DNA of 64,000 nucleotides from Begonia masoniana (taxonomy: Eukaryota > Streptophyta > Magnoliopsida > Cucurbitales > Begoniaceae). Position numbers and translations under genes: made by a program. Below the pieces are notes generated by a model. It ran no database searches. It saw only the letters and a list, made by a program, of their open reading frames with translations, and had not been told where the DNA came from. This document shows positions 31,810-43,589 of the stretch, piece after piece; position 1 is the first letter of the stretch; every line of letters begins with the position of its first letter. Location: assembly GCA_022432975.1 (NCBI GenBank), contig CM039508.1:14416954-14480953 (forward strand). Reading direction: 5' to 3'.

Positions 31810-33574
31810 ATCATCATACTTGAGCTGCTTGAAATCGCAAGCATCTACCGGTTGCTAGACGACAAAATATAAAACTCACTTATGCCGATCGCTAAACGAC
31901 AAGCACAGAGCTCGCTTCTGCCGGTAGTGTATTTCTATATCATCCGGTTATCATGTGCATCTCACGTGACTTACTTAACATCGCCAGCAAGAGACATCGC
32001 CCGGTGATCAACAATCATTCACCATCCACCGATGACGTCAGCCGGATGATGTCTTCATCCATCAGAGGCATCATCCGGTGGACAAACGACAAAATACTTT
32101 ACTTACATCATCTGGTGAGTAAACACTCGACATCATCCGATAACGTCAGCCGGAAGACTCAATCGTTCAACTTCTATCATTCGACATCCGCAGATGACGT
32201 CAGCCGGATGATACACTCATCCGACTCCTATCACTCAGCAGTAAAATACGATAATCATCAAGCAACTTCAACCAATAGAAAAATACCCCGACTCTCATAG
32301 ATTTCAACTTGATAGGCATAAACCTTAAACGAATAAAAATCATAGACTCATTCAGGATACGTGAAGCGGAAGACTTAATTAAGCAGATCATTCTATAAAC
32401 TTAAATCATTCCTTGAACTCAGAGATCAAATAGACAAATCCCAACATCCCAATGTTATAAAAATAAATCTCATCTTACACAGACTTCAGTCTTTCATAAA
32501 CCTTACTGACTTAATGTGAGCATAACCGCGGGTCAATATCGCCTGCCAGCCACAAATCTCCACCCTGAGCACCTTCTAGCAACCGAGCTTAAACATCCTC
32601 ATTAACTTTGAGATCCTCACCTGAAAACTCGTCACCTACATCATAAGGTTTAAACTATAATCCTAATGCTTAGTAAGTAATGCAAACTAACATGTATTCA
32701 TGAATGTACAGTTGAGAGAAAACATATTCATGATCATTTATCATTCTTGTTTCTGTTCATCGTTTTCATCATATGGATTAAGGGAAGATTTGTGCTGTAA
32801 AAGGGGGGTTGACAGTGATTTTGATCATATTCCCTTTGGGGTCGTTTTCATGGTCCCTCTTTGGACTGTGGCATACGTCAACCCGCCCCCAACCCTCACT
32901 TAATCATGTTGTATGAGATCGTATTCATATTCATTCTCATATCTTGTTCATGGGGAAAACATACTCATAAATCATTTTCATATGCTTGTGGAGTAAATCA
33001 TGATGCATGACATGAATGTTCTTAAATCATCAGACTATGGAAATTATCATACTAGACAGTTGACTTCATAGACTCTAACAGAACATCACATAACATAGTT
33101 CTCAAACATCCGTAAATCATCCAAGTACAAACCATCTTACTAACTTAAAACAAACATCAAACACATAACTAATTTAGTACTCTTAAGATGTAGGGCCCTA
33201 GTGGCCGAAAATCTTAATACATTCACTTACCTGGATTCCTTAGCAGAGTAGTACCTTCACTTGAGCTTCCTTCACCTATGACATTTCATATTTCGTAGTT
33301 AAAATCAAATCCTAAATAATCTAAGCTCAAAACTAGTAAAGTCCTAACTAAGGAAGATTCCTAAAGATCTAACTTATCTCATTCAGACATTTTATTGAAC
33401 ACCTTGTACGCATAGAAATCTCAGTTTATCAGTAAGGGAAATCAGATTCTCTAACTACCCGAGCTCAGCCAACATTCATAATTCCTACTTATTATCATCA
33501 AAATCATAAATACTACGTTAATAGCTAATAATACTCCGATTCTATTCATTATTAGGCAAACCCGAATCTCAACC

Positions 33575-36045
33575 TGTAACACCCGTGTTAACAGCCAGGT
33601 GATTTTCTTAACTGTATTAACGGTCATAAATATTTAATCTTCGAAGTTTAGGATTTATGCCAAGCTTAATTAATTACATGTGGAACTAAACTAGGTTGAG
33701 TGGCAAAGTTGTAATATTGGAGGATTGAGGCCAGTATTTAAAGAAAAAGGAAAGGATTCAAACCTCATTTAAACCACTGTAGCCGACACCACCCTTTCCG
33801 GCGATTTCTTCTTTCCCAAGCCCCGCTCACTGCTATCAGTGTCTTCCTTGCCGACGACCGGTTTCTAGCCCGCATTCCTCTGCGAATCCGCACTCGAGGT
33901 ATGAAATGGACAATGTAGTTATCTGTTAGTGTTTGGAGCTCTGTTTTCAGCTCGGCATTTGAACTCGGATTTTATCAATGGCCGAGTAGTATTAGAACAT
34001 TTTAGAATCCGAGAGTAGTAATGTCAACCCGAATCGATTCTGGACATGTTAAGTAACCAACTCAGATTTAATCGATAGTAGAACCTGTTTGTTTTATTTT
34101 GGATTTCAAATTCTGCAAAGTATCTCAAACCAAGGATTCGGGAATGACTTTAGCTAATAGATCCTAGGATGATTTATGAGTAGGGTTTAGGATTTTGATT
34201 TAACTACTGTAATGCACATGTTTTAGGTGAAGAAGTTGAAGAGGAGAGGTTTAGATTGCTAAGGAGACCAGGTAAGTGAATGTATTAAGATTTCCGGCTG
34301 ATAGAGCCCTACATCGTGGATGTACTAGGTTGTTTAGATGTCTAATGTTTACATTATAATAATGAGCTTGCCTGCACTTGAAGGATCTATGTATGTTGTG
34401 AAGTCATCTACTCTGGTATGATCCTTGTCATAGTTTGATGAGTTAAAAGTTCTCATGTTCATGTATCATGAATGTTTCCCAAGCATAAGAAAAATGTTTT
34501 AACGCATGTTTTCTATGAACAAGATATGTATATATAAGATTTATGCAACGTGGATTAAGTGAGGGTTGGGGGCGGTTCGACATATGTCACAGTCCAAAGA
34601 AGGACACATGAATACGACCCGCAGTAGGGAACAACATCAAACTCACTGTCGAACCCCCTTTACCGGCACAAATCCTCTCTTGATCCACACAACCTAAACA
34701 AAGAATATGAGCAAAGATTATGAACGATGAATATGATTAATGACTATGAATGATGAATATGATCAACGATTATGAATGATGAATATGATCCATGATTATG
34801 AATGATGATTATGAGCAAAGACATGAACAAGAAAAGACTTATGAGCATGTGATTTTCCCAAATTATGCATTCATGCATCAATGTTAGTGTTGCATTCCTG
34901 ACTAGGCGTTAGGCTTATAGTTTGAACCTTATGATGTAGGTGACGATTTTTCAGGTGAGGAACTCAAGGTTAATGAGGATGTCTAAGCTTGGTTGCTGGA
35001 GGATACTCAAAGTGACAGTGCAGGACTGGAGAGGCGATTATGACCCCTGGTTATTGCTCCCTTATGTCAGTAAGAATATAAGAACTGGAATTATGTAGGA
35101 TGGTGTTAGTATTGCTTGAGTTAACTTTTAAGTCTGGGATTGGATATGAGAATATGTTTTCTTTTAAAGGGTTTATGTCATATAAGTCTTCCGCTATTTA
35201 CACTCTGAATGAATTTGTTACACCAGTAAGAGCCTTTCTTAGCTAAGTTGTATTATGTGAAAGTCGAATGAATCATTTTGGTAGGAGTAGAGTGTTTAGC
35301 CATCAGATGATAAAAATGTTATTTTGTCGTCTAGCGATCAGAAGATGTAGTGTAATAAGCCATCAGATGATGAAAGTGTTATTTTGTCGTCTAGCGATCG
35401 ACAGATGTAGTGAAATAAGCCATCGGATGATGAAAGTGTTATTTTGTCGTCTAGCGATCGGCAGATGTAGTGAAATAAGCCATCAGATGATGAAAGTGTT
35501 ATTTTGTCGTCTAGCGATCAACAGATGTAGTGTAATAAACCATCGGATGATGAAAGTGTTATTTTGTCGTCTAGCGATCGGTAGATGTAGTGAAATAGGC
35601 CATCGGATGATGAAAGTGTTATTTTATCGTCTAGCGATCGGCAGATGTAGTGTATAATAAACCACCGGATGATGTAAGTAATGATTTTGTCGTTTAGTGA
35701 TCGGATGACATAGAGCTTGTAAGCCATCGATAGATGTTTTTAAATTGGTCACATGAGATGCACGTGATCGTCGGTCGATGCGAGTTTTCGCATCTGCCGA
35801 TAGGTGTCTAAAAGAGTCATGTGGGGTGCACGTGCCATGTCTATCGATTGATGCATGCAGATCCATGCAACTTGTACGTTGATTGGAAGCAGGTACGAGG
35901 GACTAATTTTCCATCCATTAAGTTGAAGTCTTTAAGCCTGTTAGGTATACTGTTATTAAAAATAAAAGGAGAGAAGAGTTCAAATATGAGTTAAAGTTTT
36001 ATGTAAAGTCAAGAATTTCGTGGCGTTCCTCACCGGGTCGTTACA
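33575..36045 (+). repeat. Element C 5' LTR
   Basis: 2,471 bp, TGTAACACCC to GGGTCGTTACA. Carries six 60-bp tandem units at 35299-35658 plus a diverged seventh. Confidence 0.92.
35299..35658 (+). repeat. 60-bp minisatellite in element C 5' LTR
   Basis: Six units each containing GTCGTCTAGCGATC and CATCGGATGATGAAAG, with a few substitutions between units. The frame that spans it is a repeat shadow. Confidence 0.95.
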
Positions 36046-36049
36046 ATTA

Positions 36050-36061
36050 TGGTATCAGAGC
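36050..36061 (+). other. Primer binding site of element C
   Basis: TGGTATCAGAGC, 4 bp after the LTR. Confidence 0.9.
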
Positions 36062-36133
36062 AAAACCGGGTTCTAAAACCGATTCTGCACACTGCCTTCC
36101 AGCACTGACTGTCACATGAGCACTCCAACAACT

Positions 36134-36196
36134 GTAAGTAATTATGATTTCAGTATATGTCATTAAGTTAAGATATATCTGTAATGATTTGTCTAG
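36134..36196 (+). other. Possible 63-nt leader intron of element C
   Basis: GTAAGT donor and TTTGTCTAG acceptor just before the gag ATG (36207). It contains three upstream ATGs that splicing would remove. Confidence 0.45.
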
Positions 36197-36206
36197 GAAT
36201 CTCAGA

Positions 36207-39200
36207 ATGGTTAGAGGTCAGCAGAGAGAAACCAATGAGGATAGCAATGCTATTGCTCAGTTGACAGAGTTGGTCATGCGCCAATCTCACCAGATAGAAC
36301 AACTGATGACTGCTAGGGAGGAACAAGGCAATTCCAGTACTAATGCAACTCACGATCATGGGGGTGAGCATTTCCACCGGCTTCAACCCCCGGTGTTTAA
36401 TGGACATGTTTCAGATCCTATTTATGCTGAGGAGTGGATTCGAAAGATAGAAGACATGTTTAAGTATGCAAAGGTTGAGGAAGGGGATAAGGTCACCTAT
36501 GCTGTCTTTCATTTGGAGTTAAGTGCAAGACATTGGTGGGACTCGATCCAGAACACCGCTAATGCCGAAGCTATGACCTGGGAGATGTTCAAGACTGCTT
36601 TCTTTGACAAGTACTTCAATAGGACTGTTCGGGCCAACAAGAAGAAGGAGTTCATGAACCTGCGACAAACTGGCTCTGTGACGGATTACATATGTAGATT
36701 TGATGCCTTATCACGGTTTGCTCCCCGTATGATTGAGGATGACGAGGACAAGATTTACCAATTTGTTCAATGACTGAAGCCGAGTGTGTATGTGAAAGTA
36801 AAGACTGCCAGAATACACAATGTACCATATGGTGAAGTGACGGCTAAGGCCTTGGAGCTGGAAGAGGCAGAAATAACAGCATATGCACAGCGTGAGCAGC
36901 CAAGAAAACTCACAAAGGACACTCAGCCGCCACCATGTCAGAACAAAGGTTGGCAGCCGCAACCGAACAGGGGACCACAGCAACAACAACAAGGAATAAA
37001 GAGACCCCTCAACCAGAATGATGACCAAGGAAAAGGGAAGAGGCCTCTGGCACCCTTATGCCTCACCTGTCAGAAGAACCACCCCGGCGAATGCAAGTTG
37101 CATTCTGGCCGTTGTTTCAGATGTGACAAAGTTGGACATATAGTCAGAAACTGCCCCATGCCGCCAGATCCGAACCGTGCAAGGGTAGCACCTAGAGTCT
37201 ATGCAATGATGGAGGATGAGGAAGCCGTGCAGCATACAGTCATAACAGGTACCATTATGATCTGTGGTTTTGCTGCTTACACACTTATAGATACAGGAGC
37301 CACGCACTCGTTTATATCAACTCTGTTTGTATGCCAACACAACTTAGAACCTTTACCAGCCGAAAGGCCATATGATGTTATGTTACCATCAGGGAAGTCC
37401 CTACATTCTGAACAGATTGTTAAAGGTGATGTTGTGTCCTTAGGAAGTAAGAAACTATATGTAGAATTGATTGTAATTGACATGAGAGGGTATGAGGTAA
37501 TATTAGGAATGGATTGGTTATTTAAGCATTATGCCACAATAAGTTGTAGGTCTGGGATGGTTGACTTTCGACCCCCAAGTGGTGATCATTATTCCTTCCA
37601 AGCTATTCCTAAAATAAGCAAAATACCGATTATATCCTCACTAGAAATTTATCGGTTACTGAAAAATGGTTGTGAGAGTTACTTAGCTAGCATAATGGAT
37701 GTTCGGGTGAAGAATAAGATAGAGTTACAAGATATCCCCATAGTCAGAGAGTTCCCTGAGGCATTTTTGGATGACTTGCCAGGATTGCCACCTGATAGAG
37801 AAATAGAGTTTGTAATTGATACATATCCCGAGGCATTACCGGTATCTAAGAACCCTTACCGTATGACACCTGTTGAGTTAAAGGAGTTAAAAGTCCAACT
37901 ACAGGAATTGGTAGACAAAGGGTTTATACACCCTAGCAGTTCCCCTTGGGGTGCACCTGTCTTATTTGTCAAGAAGAAAGATGGTTCCCTTAGAATGTGC
38001 ATAGACTACAAAGAACTAAATAAGTTGAATATCAAGAATAAGTATCCCTTACCCCGAATTGATGATTTGTTTGACCAATTGCAAGGAGCAAAGGTGTTTT
38101 CAAAAATAGATTTACGTTCAGGTTATTACCAACTGAAAGTTAAGGAAGGAGATATACCAAAGACAGCCTTCAGAACCCGTTATGGACACTACGAATTCTT
38201 GGTCATGTCATTTGGACTGACCAATGCACCTGCAGCCTTTATGGACTTAATGAATCGTGTGTTTCGGGAGTATTTGGACAAATTTGTAATTGTGTTCATA
38301 GATGATATCCTGATATACTCACGGACAGAAGCTGACCATGCAGAGCATTTAAGAATAGTTTTGACAACATTGAAGGAGCACCAGCTTTATGTCAAATTGT
38401 CCAAGTGTGAATTTTGGTTGGACAAGGTTAATTTTCTTGGCCATGTAGTTTCTGCTAATGGCATATCAGTGGACCCGACCAAAATTCAGGCAGTAAAGGA
38501 TTGGCCACAACCAAAGAATGACAGTGAGGTTCGCAGTTTCCTTGGATTGGCAGGCTATTATAGAAAGTTCATCAAAGGATTTTCTATGATAGCTAAGCCC
38601 CTGACAAATTTGACAAAGAAGGATAATAAATATTCTTGGACCGAAGCTTGTGAGAATAGCTTCCAGACATTGAAGGTGAAGTTAACAACAGCCCCGGTAT
38701 TGACCCTTCCAACCGAAGAAGGAAAGTTTAGTGTATTTTATGATGCATCAAAAGTTGGTTTGGGCTGTGTTTTGATGCAAGAAGGCAAGGTTGTAGCATA
38801 TGCCTCTAGGCAGTTAAAGAGTTACGAACAGAACTACCCCACCCATGATTTAGAATTAGTCGCTGTCGTTTTTGCCTTGAAGATATGGAGACACTACTTA
38901 TATGGACAGCAGTGTGAGGTGTTTTCTGACCATAAAAGTCTGAAGTATGTCTTTACACAAAAGGAATTGAACATGAGGTAGAGGCGTTGGTTGGAATTTG
39001 TTAAGGATTACGACTTTGAGATCAAGTATCACCCGGGTAAGGCTAACTCTGTAGCTGACGCATTGAGCAGGATGTCAACAACAATACAACCCGTTGTATC
39101 AACTATGTATATACCTTTGAGGACAGAAGTTCAGAGGTTTGGATTGGAGATAGTTCCAGAGTTATCAACCTTACTTGCCGATTTGACCATTCAACCAACG

Positions 39201-40628
39201 GTTTTAGAAAAGATCAAAGAGGCACAACAGAAGGACTCTGAGGAGATTATCGGCATAATGAACAAGGTGAGGACACCACCTCCGAGTTTAGTCTTTCCAA
39301 GGAGGGGATTCTGAAGTTTAGAAATAGATGGTATGTCCCTAATGATGAAGAATTACGTAAGCTAATCTTGGCTGAGGCGCATTCGTCTCCCTTTTCTGTG
39401 CATCCTGGAAGCACCAAGATGTATCGAGACCTGAAGTTACTCTATTGGTGGCCAAACTTAAAGAGAGATGTTGCGTAGTATGTAGAGTCATGTTTGGTTT
39501 GCCAACAGGTTAAAGCCGAGCACCAACGTCCAGGAGGTACCCTTCAGCCTTTACCTATTCCCGAGTGGAAGTGGGAACACATAGCTATGGATTTCGTCGT
39601 AGGATTGCCTAAGACAACTAAAGGGACATGATAGTATTTGGGTTGTGATTGATAGATTGACAAAGTCAGCCCATTTCTTACCAATAAGGACAACTTACTC
39701 GATGGACCAGCTTGCTGATCTTTATGTACAAGAAGTTATTAGGTTGCATGGAATTCCTACATCTATTGTCTCTGATCGTGACCCTAGGTTCACCTCCCGG
39801 TTTTGGAAAAGTTTACAAGACGCATTAGGTACAAAGTTAACCTTCAGTACTGCCTTCAACCCACAGACAGATGGTCAATCTGAAAGGACTATCCAGTTAC
39901 TTGAGGACATGCTGAGGGCGTGTGTACTAGATTTCCAGTTATCCTGGAGTAGATACTTACCCCTGGTTGAGTTCTCCTACAACAACAGCTACCAGTCCAC
40001 CATAGGTATGGCACCTTACGAGGCATTGTAGGGTAGGAAATGTAGATCACCTCTGTATTGGGATGAGGTTGGTGAAGCAAAACTCATAGGTCCCGAGATG
40101 TTGCAGCAGATGTCAGACAAGATTGCCATTATTAAGAGGAGGATGGTTACTGCACAAAGCCGACAGAAAAGTTTTACAGACCAAAGGAAGAGAGATCTTG
40201 AATTTGTTGTTGGAGATGAGGTCTTCCTGAAGGTTTCACCATTTAAAGGAGTACTAAGATTTGGCAGGAAGGGAAAGCTCAATCCACGATTTATTGGACC
40301 ATTCCCTGTTTTGGCTAGAATCGGTAGTGCAGCTTACAGACTGCAGTTGCCTCCATCATTGGATAAAGTTCATAATGTTTTCCATGTGTCAATGTTAAGG
40401 AAATGTATACGGGACCCTACACAAGTTGTTAAACCAGTGGATTTTGAGATTGAGCCGACGCTAACATATGAAGAGAAGCCAGTGCAGATATTGGAATCCG
40501 CAGTTAAGACTCTGAGGAATAAAGAGATTCCGTTGGTCAAAGTTTTATGGAAGCATCATGGCATAGATGAAGCCACGTGGGAGCGACGACAGGACATGTT
40601 AGACAAGTATCCAGAGTTGTTTGTTTGA
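36207..40628 (+). pseudogene. Gag-pol of element C, disrupted
   Basis: One polyprotein gene read in a single frame but broken. Gag from MVRGQQRE with LQPPVFNG, HWWDSIQ and FFDKYFNRT (36207-36770). TGA at 36771-36773 follows. Zinc knuckle [14 protein letters not shown] at about 37113-37154; aspartic protease [10 protein letters not shown] at about 37290; RT with [14 protein letters not shown] at about 38286; RNase H with [10 protein letters not shown] at about 38737. TAG at 38979-38981 interrupts RNase H. A one-base deletion near 39270 and a one-base insertion near 39620 flank the integrase zinc-finger region, with a further in-phase TAG near 39475. The integrase core continues (VSDRDPRFTSRF, DGQSERTIQ) to TAG at 40029-40031. 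The last part to 40628 (RRQDMLDKYPELFV) holds the GPFPVL module and chromodomain-like end. Fragments lie in one phase, so the breaks are point events. Confidence 0.9.
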
Positions 40629-40655
40629 TAAATTTTCGGGGACAAAAATTTTGTT

Positions 40656-40669
40656 TAAGGAGGGGTGGA
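40656..40669 (+). other. Polypurine tract of element C
   Basis: TTAAGGAGGGGTGGA immediately before the 3' LTR; the second-strand priming site. Confidence 0.8.
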
Positions 40670-43190
40670 TGTAACACCCGAGTTAATGGCCAGGTGATTT
40701 TCTTAACTGTATTAACGGTCATAAATATTTAATCTTCGAAGTTTAGGATTTATGCCAAGCTTAATTAATTACATGTGGATCTAAAAGTTGCAAAGTTGTA
40801 ATATTGGAGGATTGAGGCCAGTATTTAAAGAAAAAGGAAAGGATTCAAACCTCATTTAAACCACTGTAGCCGACACCACCCTTTCCGGTGATTTCTTCTC
40901 TCCCAAGCCCCGCTCACTGCTATCAGTGTCTTCCTCGCCGACGACCGGTTTCTAGCCCTCATTCCTCTGCGAATTCGCACCCGAGGTATGAAATGGACAA
41001 TGTAGTTATCTGTTAGTGTTTGGAGCTCTGTTTTCAGCTCGGCATTTGAACTCGGATTTTATCAATGGCCAAGTAGTATTAGAACATTTTAGAATCCAAG
41101 AGTAGTAATGTCAACCCGAATCGATTCTGGACGTTTTAAGTAACCAACTCAGATTTAATCGATAGTAGAACTTGTTTGTTTTATTTTGGATTTTAGATTC
41201 CGCACAGTATATCAAACCAAGGATTCGGGAATGACTTTAACTAATAGATCCTAGGATGATTTATGAGTAGGGTTTAGGATTTTGATTTAACTACTGTAAT
41301 GCACATGTTTTAGGTGAAGAAGTTGAAGAGGAGAGGTTCAGATTGCTAAGGAGACCAGGTAAGTGAATGTATTAAGATTTCCGGCTGATAGAGCCCTACA
41401 TCGTGGGTGTACTAGGTTGTTTAGATGTCTAATGTTTACATTATGATAATGGGCTTGCCTGCACTTGAAGGATCTATGTATGTTGTGAAGTCATCTACTT
41501 TGGTATGATCCTTGTCATAGTTTGATGAGTTAAAAGTTCTCATGTTCATGCATCATGAATGTTTCCCAAGCATAAGAAAAATGTTTTAACGCATGTTTTC
41601 TATGAACAAGATATGTATATATAAGATTTATGCAACGTGGATTAAGTGAGGGTTGGGGGCGGTTCGACGTATGTCACAGTCCAAAGAAGGACACATGAAT
41701 ACGACCCGCAGTAGGGAACAAGATCAAACTCACTGTCGAACCCCCTTTACCGGCACAAATCCTCTCTTGATCCACACAACCTAAACAAAGAATATGAGCA
41801 AAGATTATGAACGATGAATATGATTAATGACTATGAATGATGAATATGATCAACGATTATGAATGATGAATATGATCCATGATTATGAATGATGATTATG
41901 AGCAAAGACATGAACAAGAAAAGACTTATGAGCATGTGATTTTCCAAAATTATGCATTCATGCATCAATGTTAGTGTTGCATTCCTTACTAAGCGTTAGG
42001 CTTATAGTTTGAACCTTATGATGTAGGTGACGAGTTTTCAGGTGAGGAACTCAAGGTTAATGAGGATGTCTAAGCTTGGTTGCTGGAGGATACTCAAAGT
42101 GACAGTGCAGGACTGGAGAGGCGATTATGACCCCTGGTTATTGCTCCCTTATGTCAGTAAGAATATAAGAACTGGAATTATGTAGGATTGTGTTAGTATT
42201 GCTTGAGTTAACTTTTAAGTCTGGGATTGGATATGAGAATATGTTTTCTTTTAAAGGGTTTATGTCATGTAAGTCTTTCGCTATTTACACTCTGAATGAA
42301 TTTGTTACACCAGTAAGAGCCTTTCTTAGCTAAGTTGTATTATGTGAAAGTCGAATGAATCATTTTGGTAGGAGTAGAGTGTTTAGCCATCGGATGATAA
42401 AAATGTTATTTTGTCGTCTAGCGATCGGCAGATGTAGTGTAATAAGCCATCGGATGATGAAAGTGTTATTTTGTCGTCTAGCGATCGGCAGATGTAGTGA
42501 AATAAGCCATCGGATGATGAAAGTGTTATTTTGTCGTCTAGCGATCGGCAGATGTAGTGAAATAAGCCATCGGATGATGAAAGTGTTATTTTGTCATCTA
42601 GCGATCGGCAGATGTAGTGTAATAAACCATCGGATGATGAAAGTGTTATTTTGTCGTCTAGCGATCGGCAGATGCAGTGAAATAGGCCATCAGATGATGA
42701 AAGTGTTATTTTGTCGTCTAGCGATCGGCAGATGTAGTGAAATAAGCCATCGGATGATGAAAGTGTTATTTTGTCGTCTAGCGATCGGCAGATGTAGTGT
42801 AATAAACCACCGGATGATGTAAGTAATGATTTTGTCGTTTAGTGATCGGATGACATAGAGCTTGTAAGCCATCGATAGATGTTTTTAAATTGGTCACATG
42901 AGATGCACGTGATCGTCGGTCGATGCGAGTATTCGCATCTGCCGATAGGTGTCTAAAAGAGTCATGTGGGGTGCACGTGCCATGTCTATCGATTGATGCA
43001 TGCAGATCCATGCAACTTGTACGTCGATTGGAAGCAGGTACGAGAGACTAATTTTCCATCTATTAAGTTGAAGTCTTTAAGCCTGTTAGGTATACTGTTA
43101 TTAAAAATAAAAGGAGAGAAGAGTTCAAATATGAGTTAAAGTTTTATGTAAAGTAAAGAATTTCGTGGCGATCCTCACCGGGTCGTTACA
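40670..43190 (+). repeat. Element C 3' LTR
   Basis: 2,521 bp. It differs from the 5' LTR by one extra 60-bp unit (seven at 42386-42805), a short deletion near 40780 and scattered substitutions. Confidence 0.92.
42386..42805 (+). repeat. 60-bp minisatellite in element C 3' LTR
   Basis: Seven units of the same repeat as in the 5' LTR, followed by a diverged unit starting ACCACCGG. Confidence 0.95.
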
Positions 43191-43589
43191 CAACCTCTAA
43201 CTTAAACCAACACCTAAATGGATACTCAACCACTGCATTGTCAAAGCCTTACCTAGTAAGCTGAGTATCGGCGAGAAGGATGAAGAGTCGGTCGTTGATG
43301 AAAGGGGCTACTGGCTGAGAGAGAGCTCTGGAAGAACGAGAATCGCGGAGGAGAATGTCGGCTACAGCGAGGTTTTAGTGAGGTTTTGGATTTTACTGTA
43401 GCATTTATACTATTTAAAAACAATCTCAATTACCAATTTGCCACTAGACCTAATTCTTACTCCAAAAGTGAAACCAACTAAACCTTGGCATCCAAAATCT
43501 AATAAAAATAGTCATTACATTAATGGTGATTTAATTCGGGTCAGTGAAGTTTCGGGATAAATACGTGACCGAAAGTGCTGGATGTTACA

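Larger units (their letters stand above)
33575..43190 (+). mobile_element. Element C: complete Tekay-like Ty3/gypsy retrotransposon
   Basis: 9,616 bp with both LTRs, primer site, gag-pol and polypurine tract, flanked by CAACC (33570-33574 and 43191-43195). The LTRs are nearly identical, so insertion is recent relative to its surroundings. Order gag, protease, RT, RNase H, integrase, C-terminal chromodomain-like segment fits the Tekay/Del chromovirus lineage. Gag-pol carries four nonsense changes and two small indels, so it cannot make the polyprotein. Confidence 0.92.
31811..43589 (-). repeat. Element D 3' LTR, truncated and split by element C
   Basis: Parts 31811-33574 and 43196-43589 are collinear with 47156-49301. 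Contains TGACGTCA at 32033-32040 and 32195-32202 and CACGTG at 31963-31968. The open frames at 31953-32300 and 32700-32903 recur in the right LTR and are not genes. Confidence 0.85.

Noticed and set aside
35268..35657. Frame with a 20-residue peptide repeat (also 42355-42822)
   Set aside because: Shadow of the 60-bp minisatellite in the C LTRs; 60 is a multiple of 3, so stops are avoided by chance.
36771..40031. Stop codons in element C as programmed recoding
   Set aside because: Stops of two kinds lie at unrelated positions and come with two indels; element F has sense codons at the ones it covers. Ordinary decay fits better.
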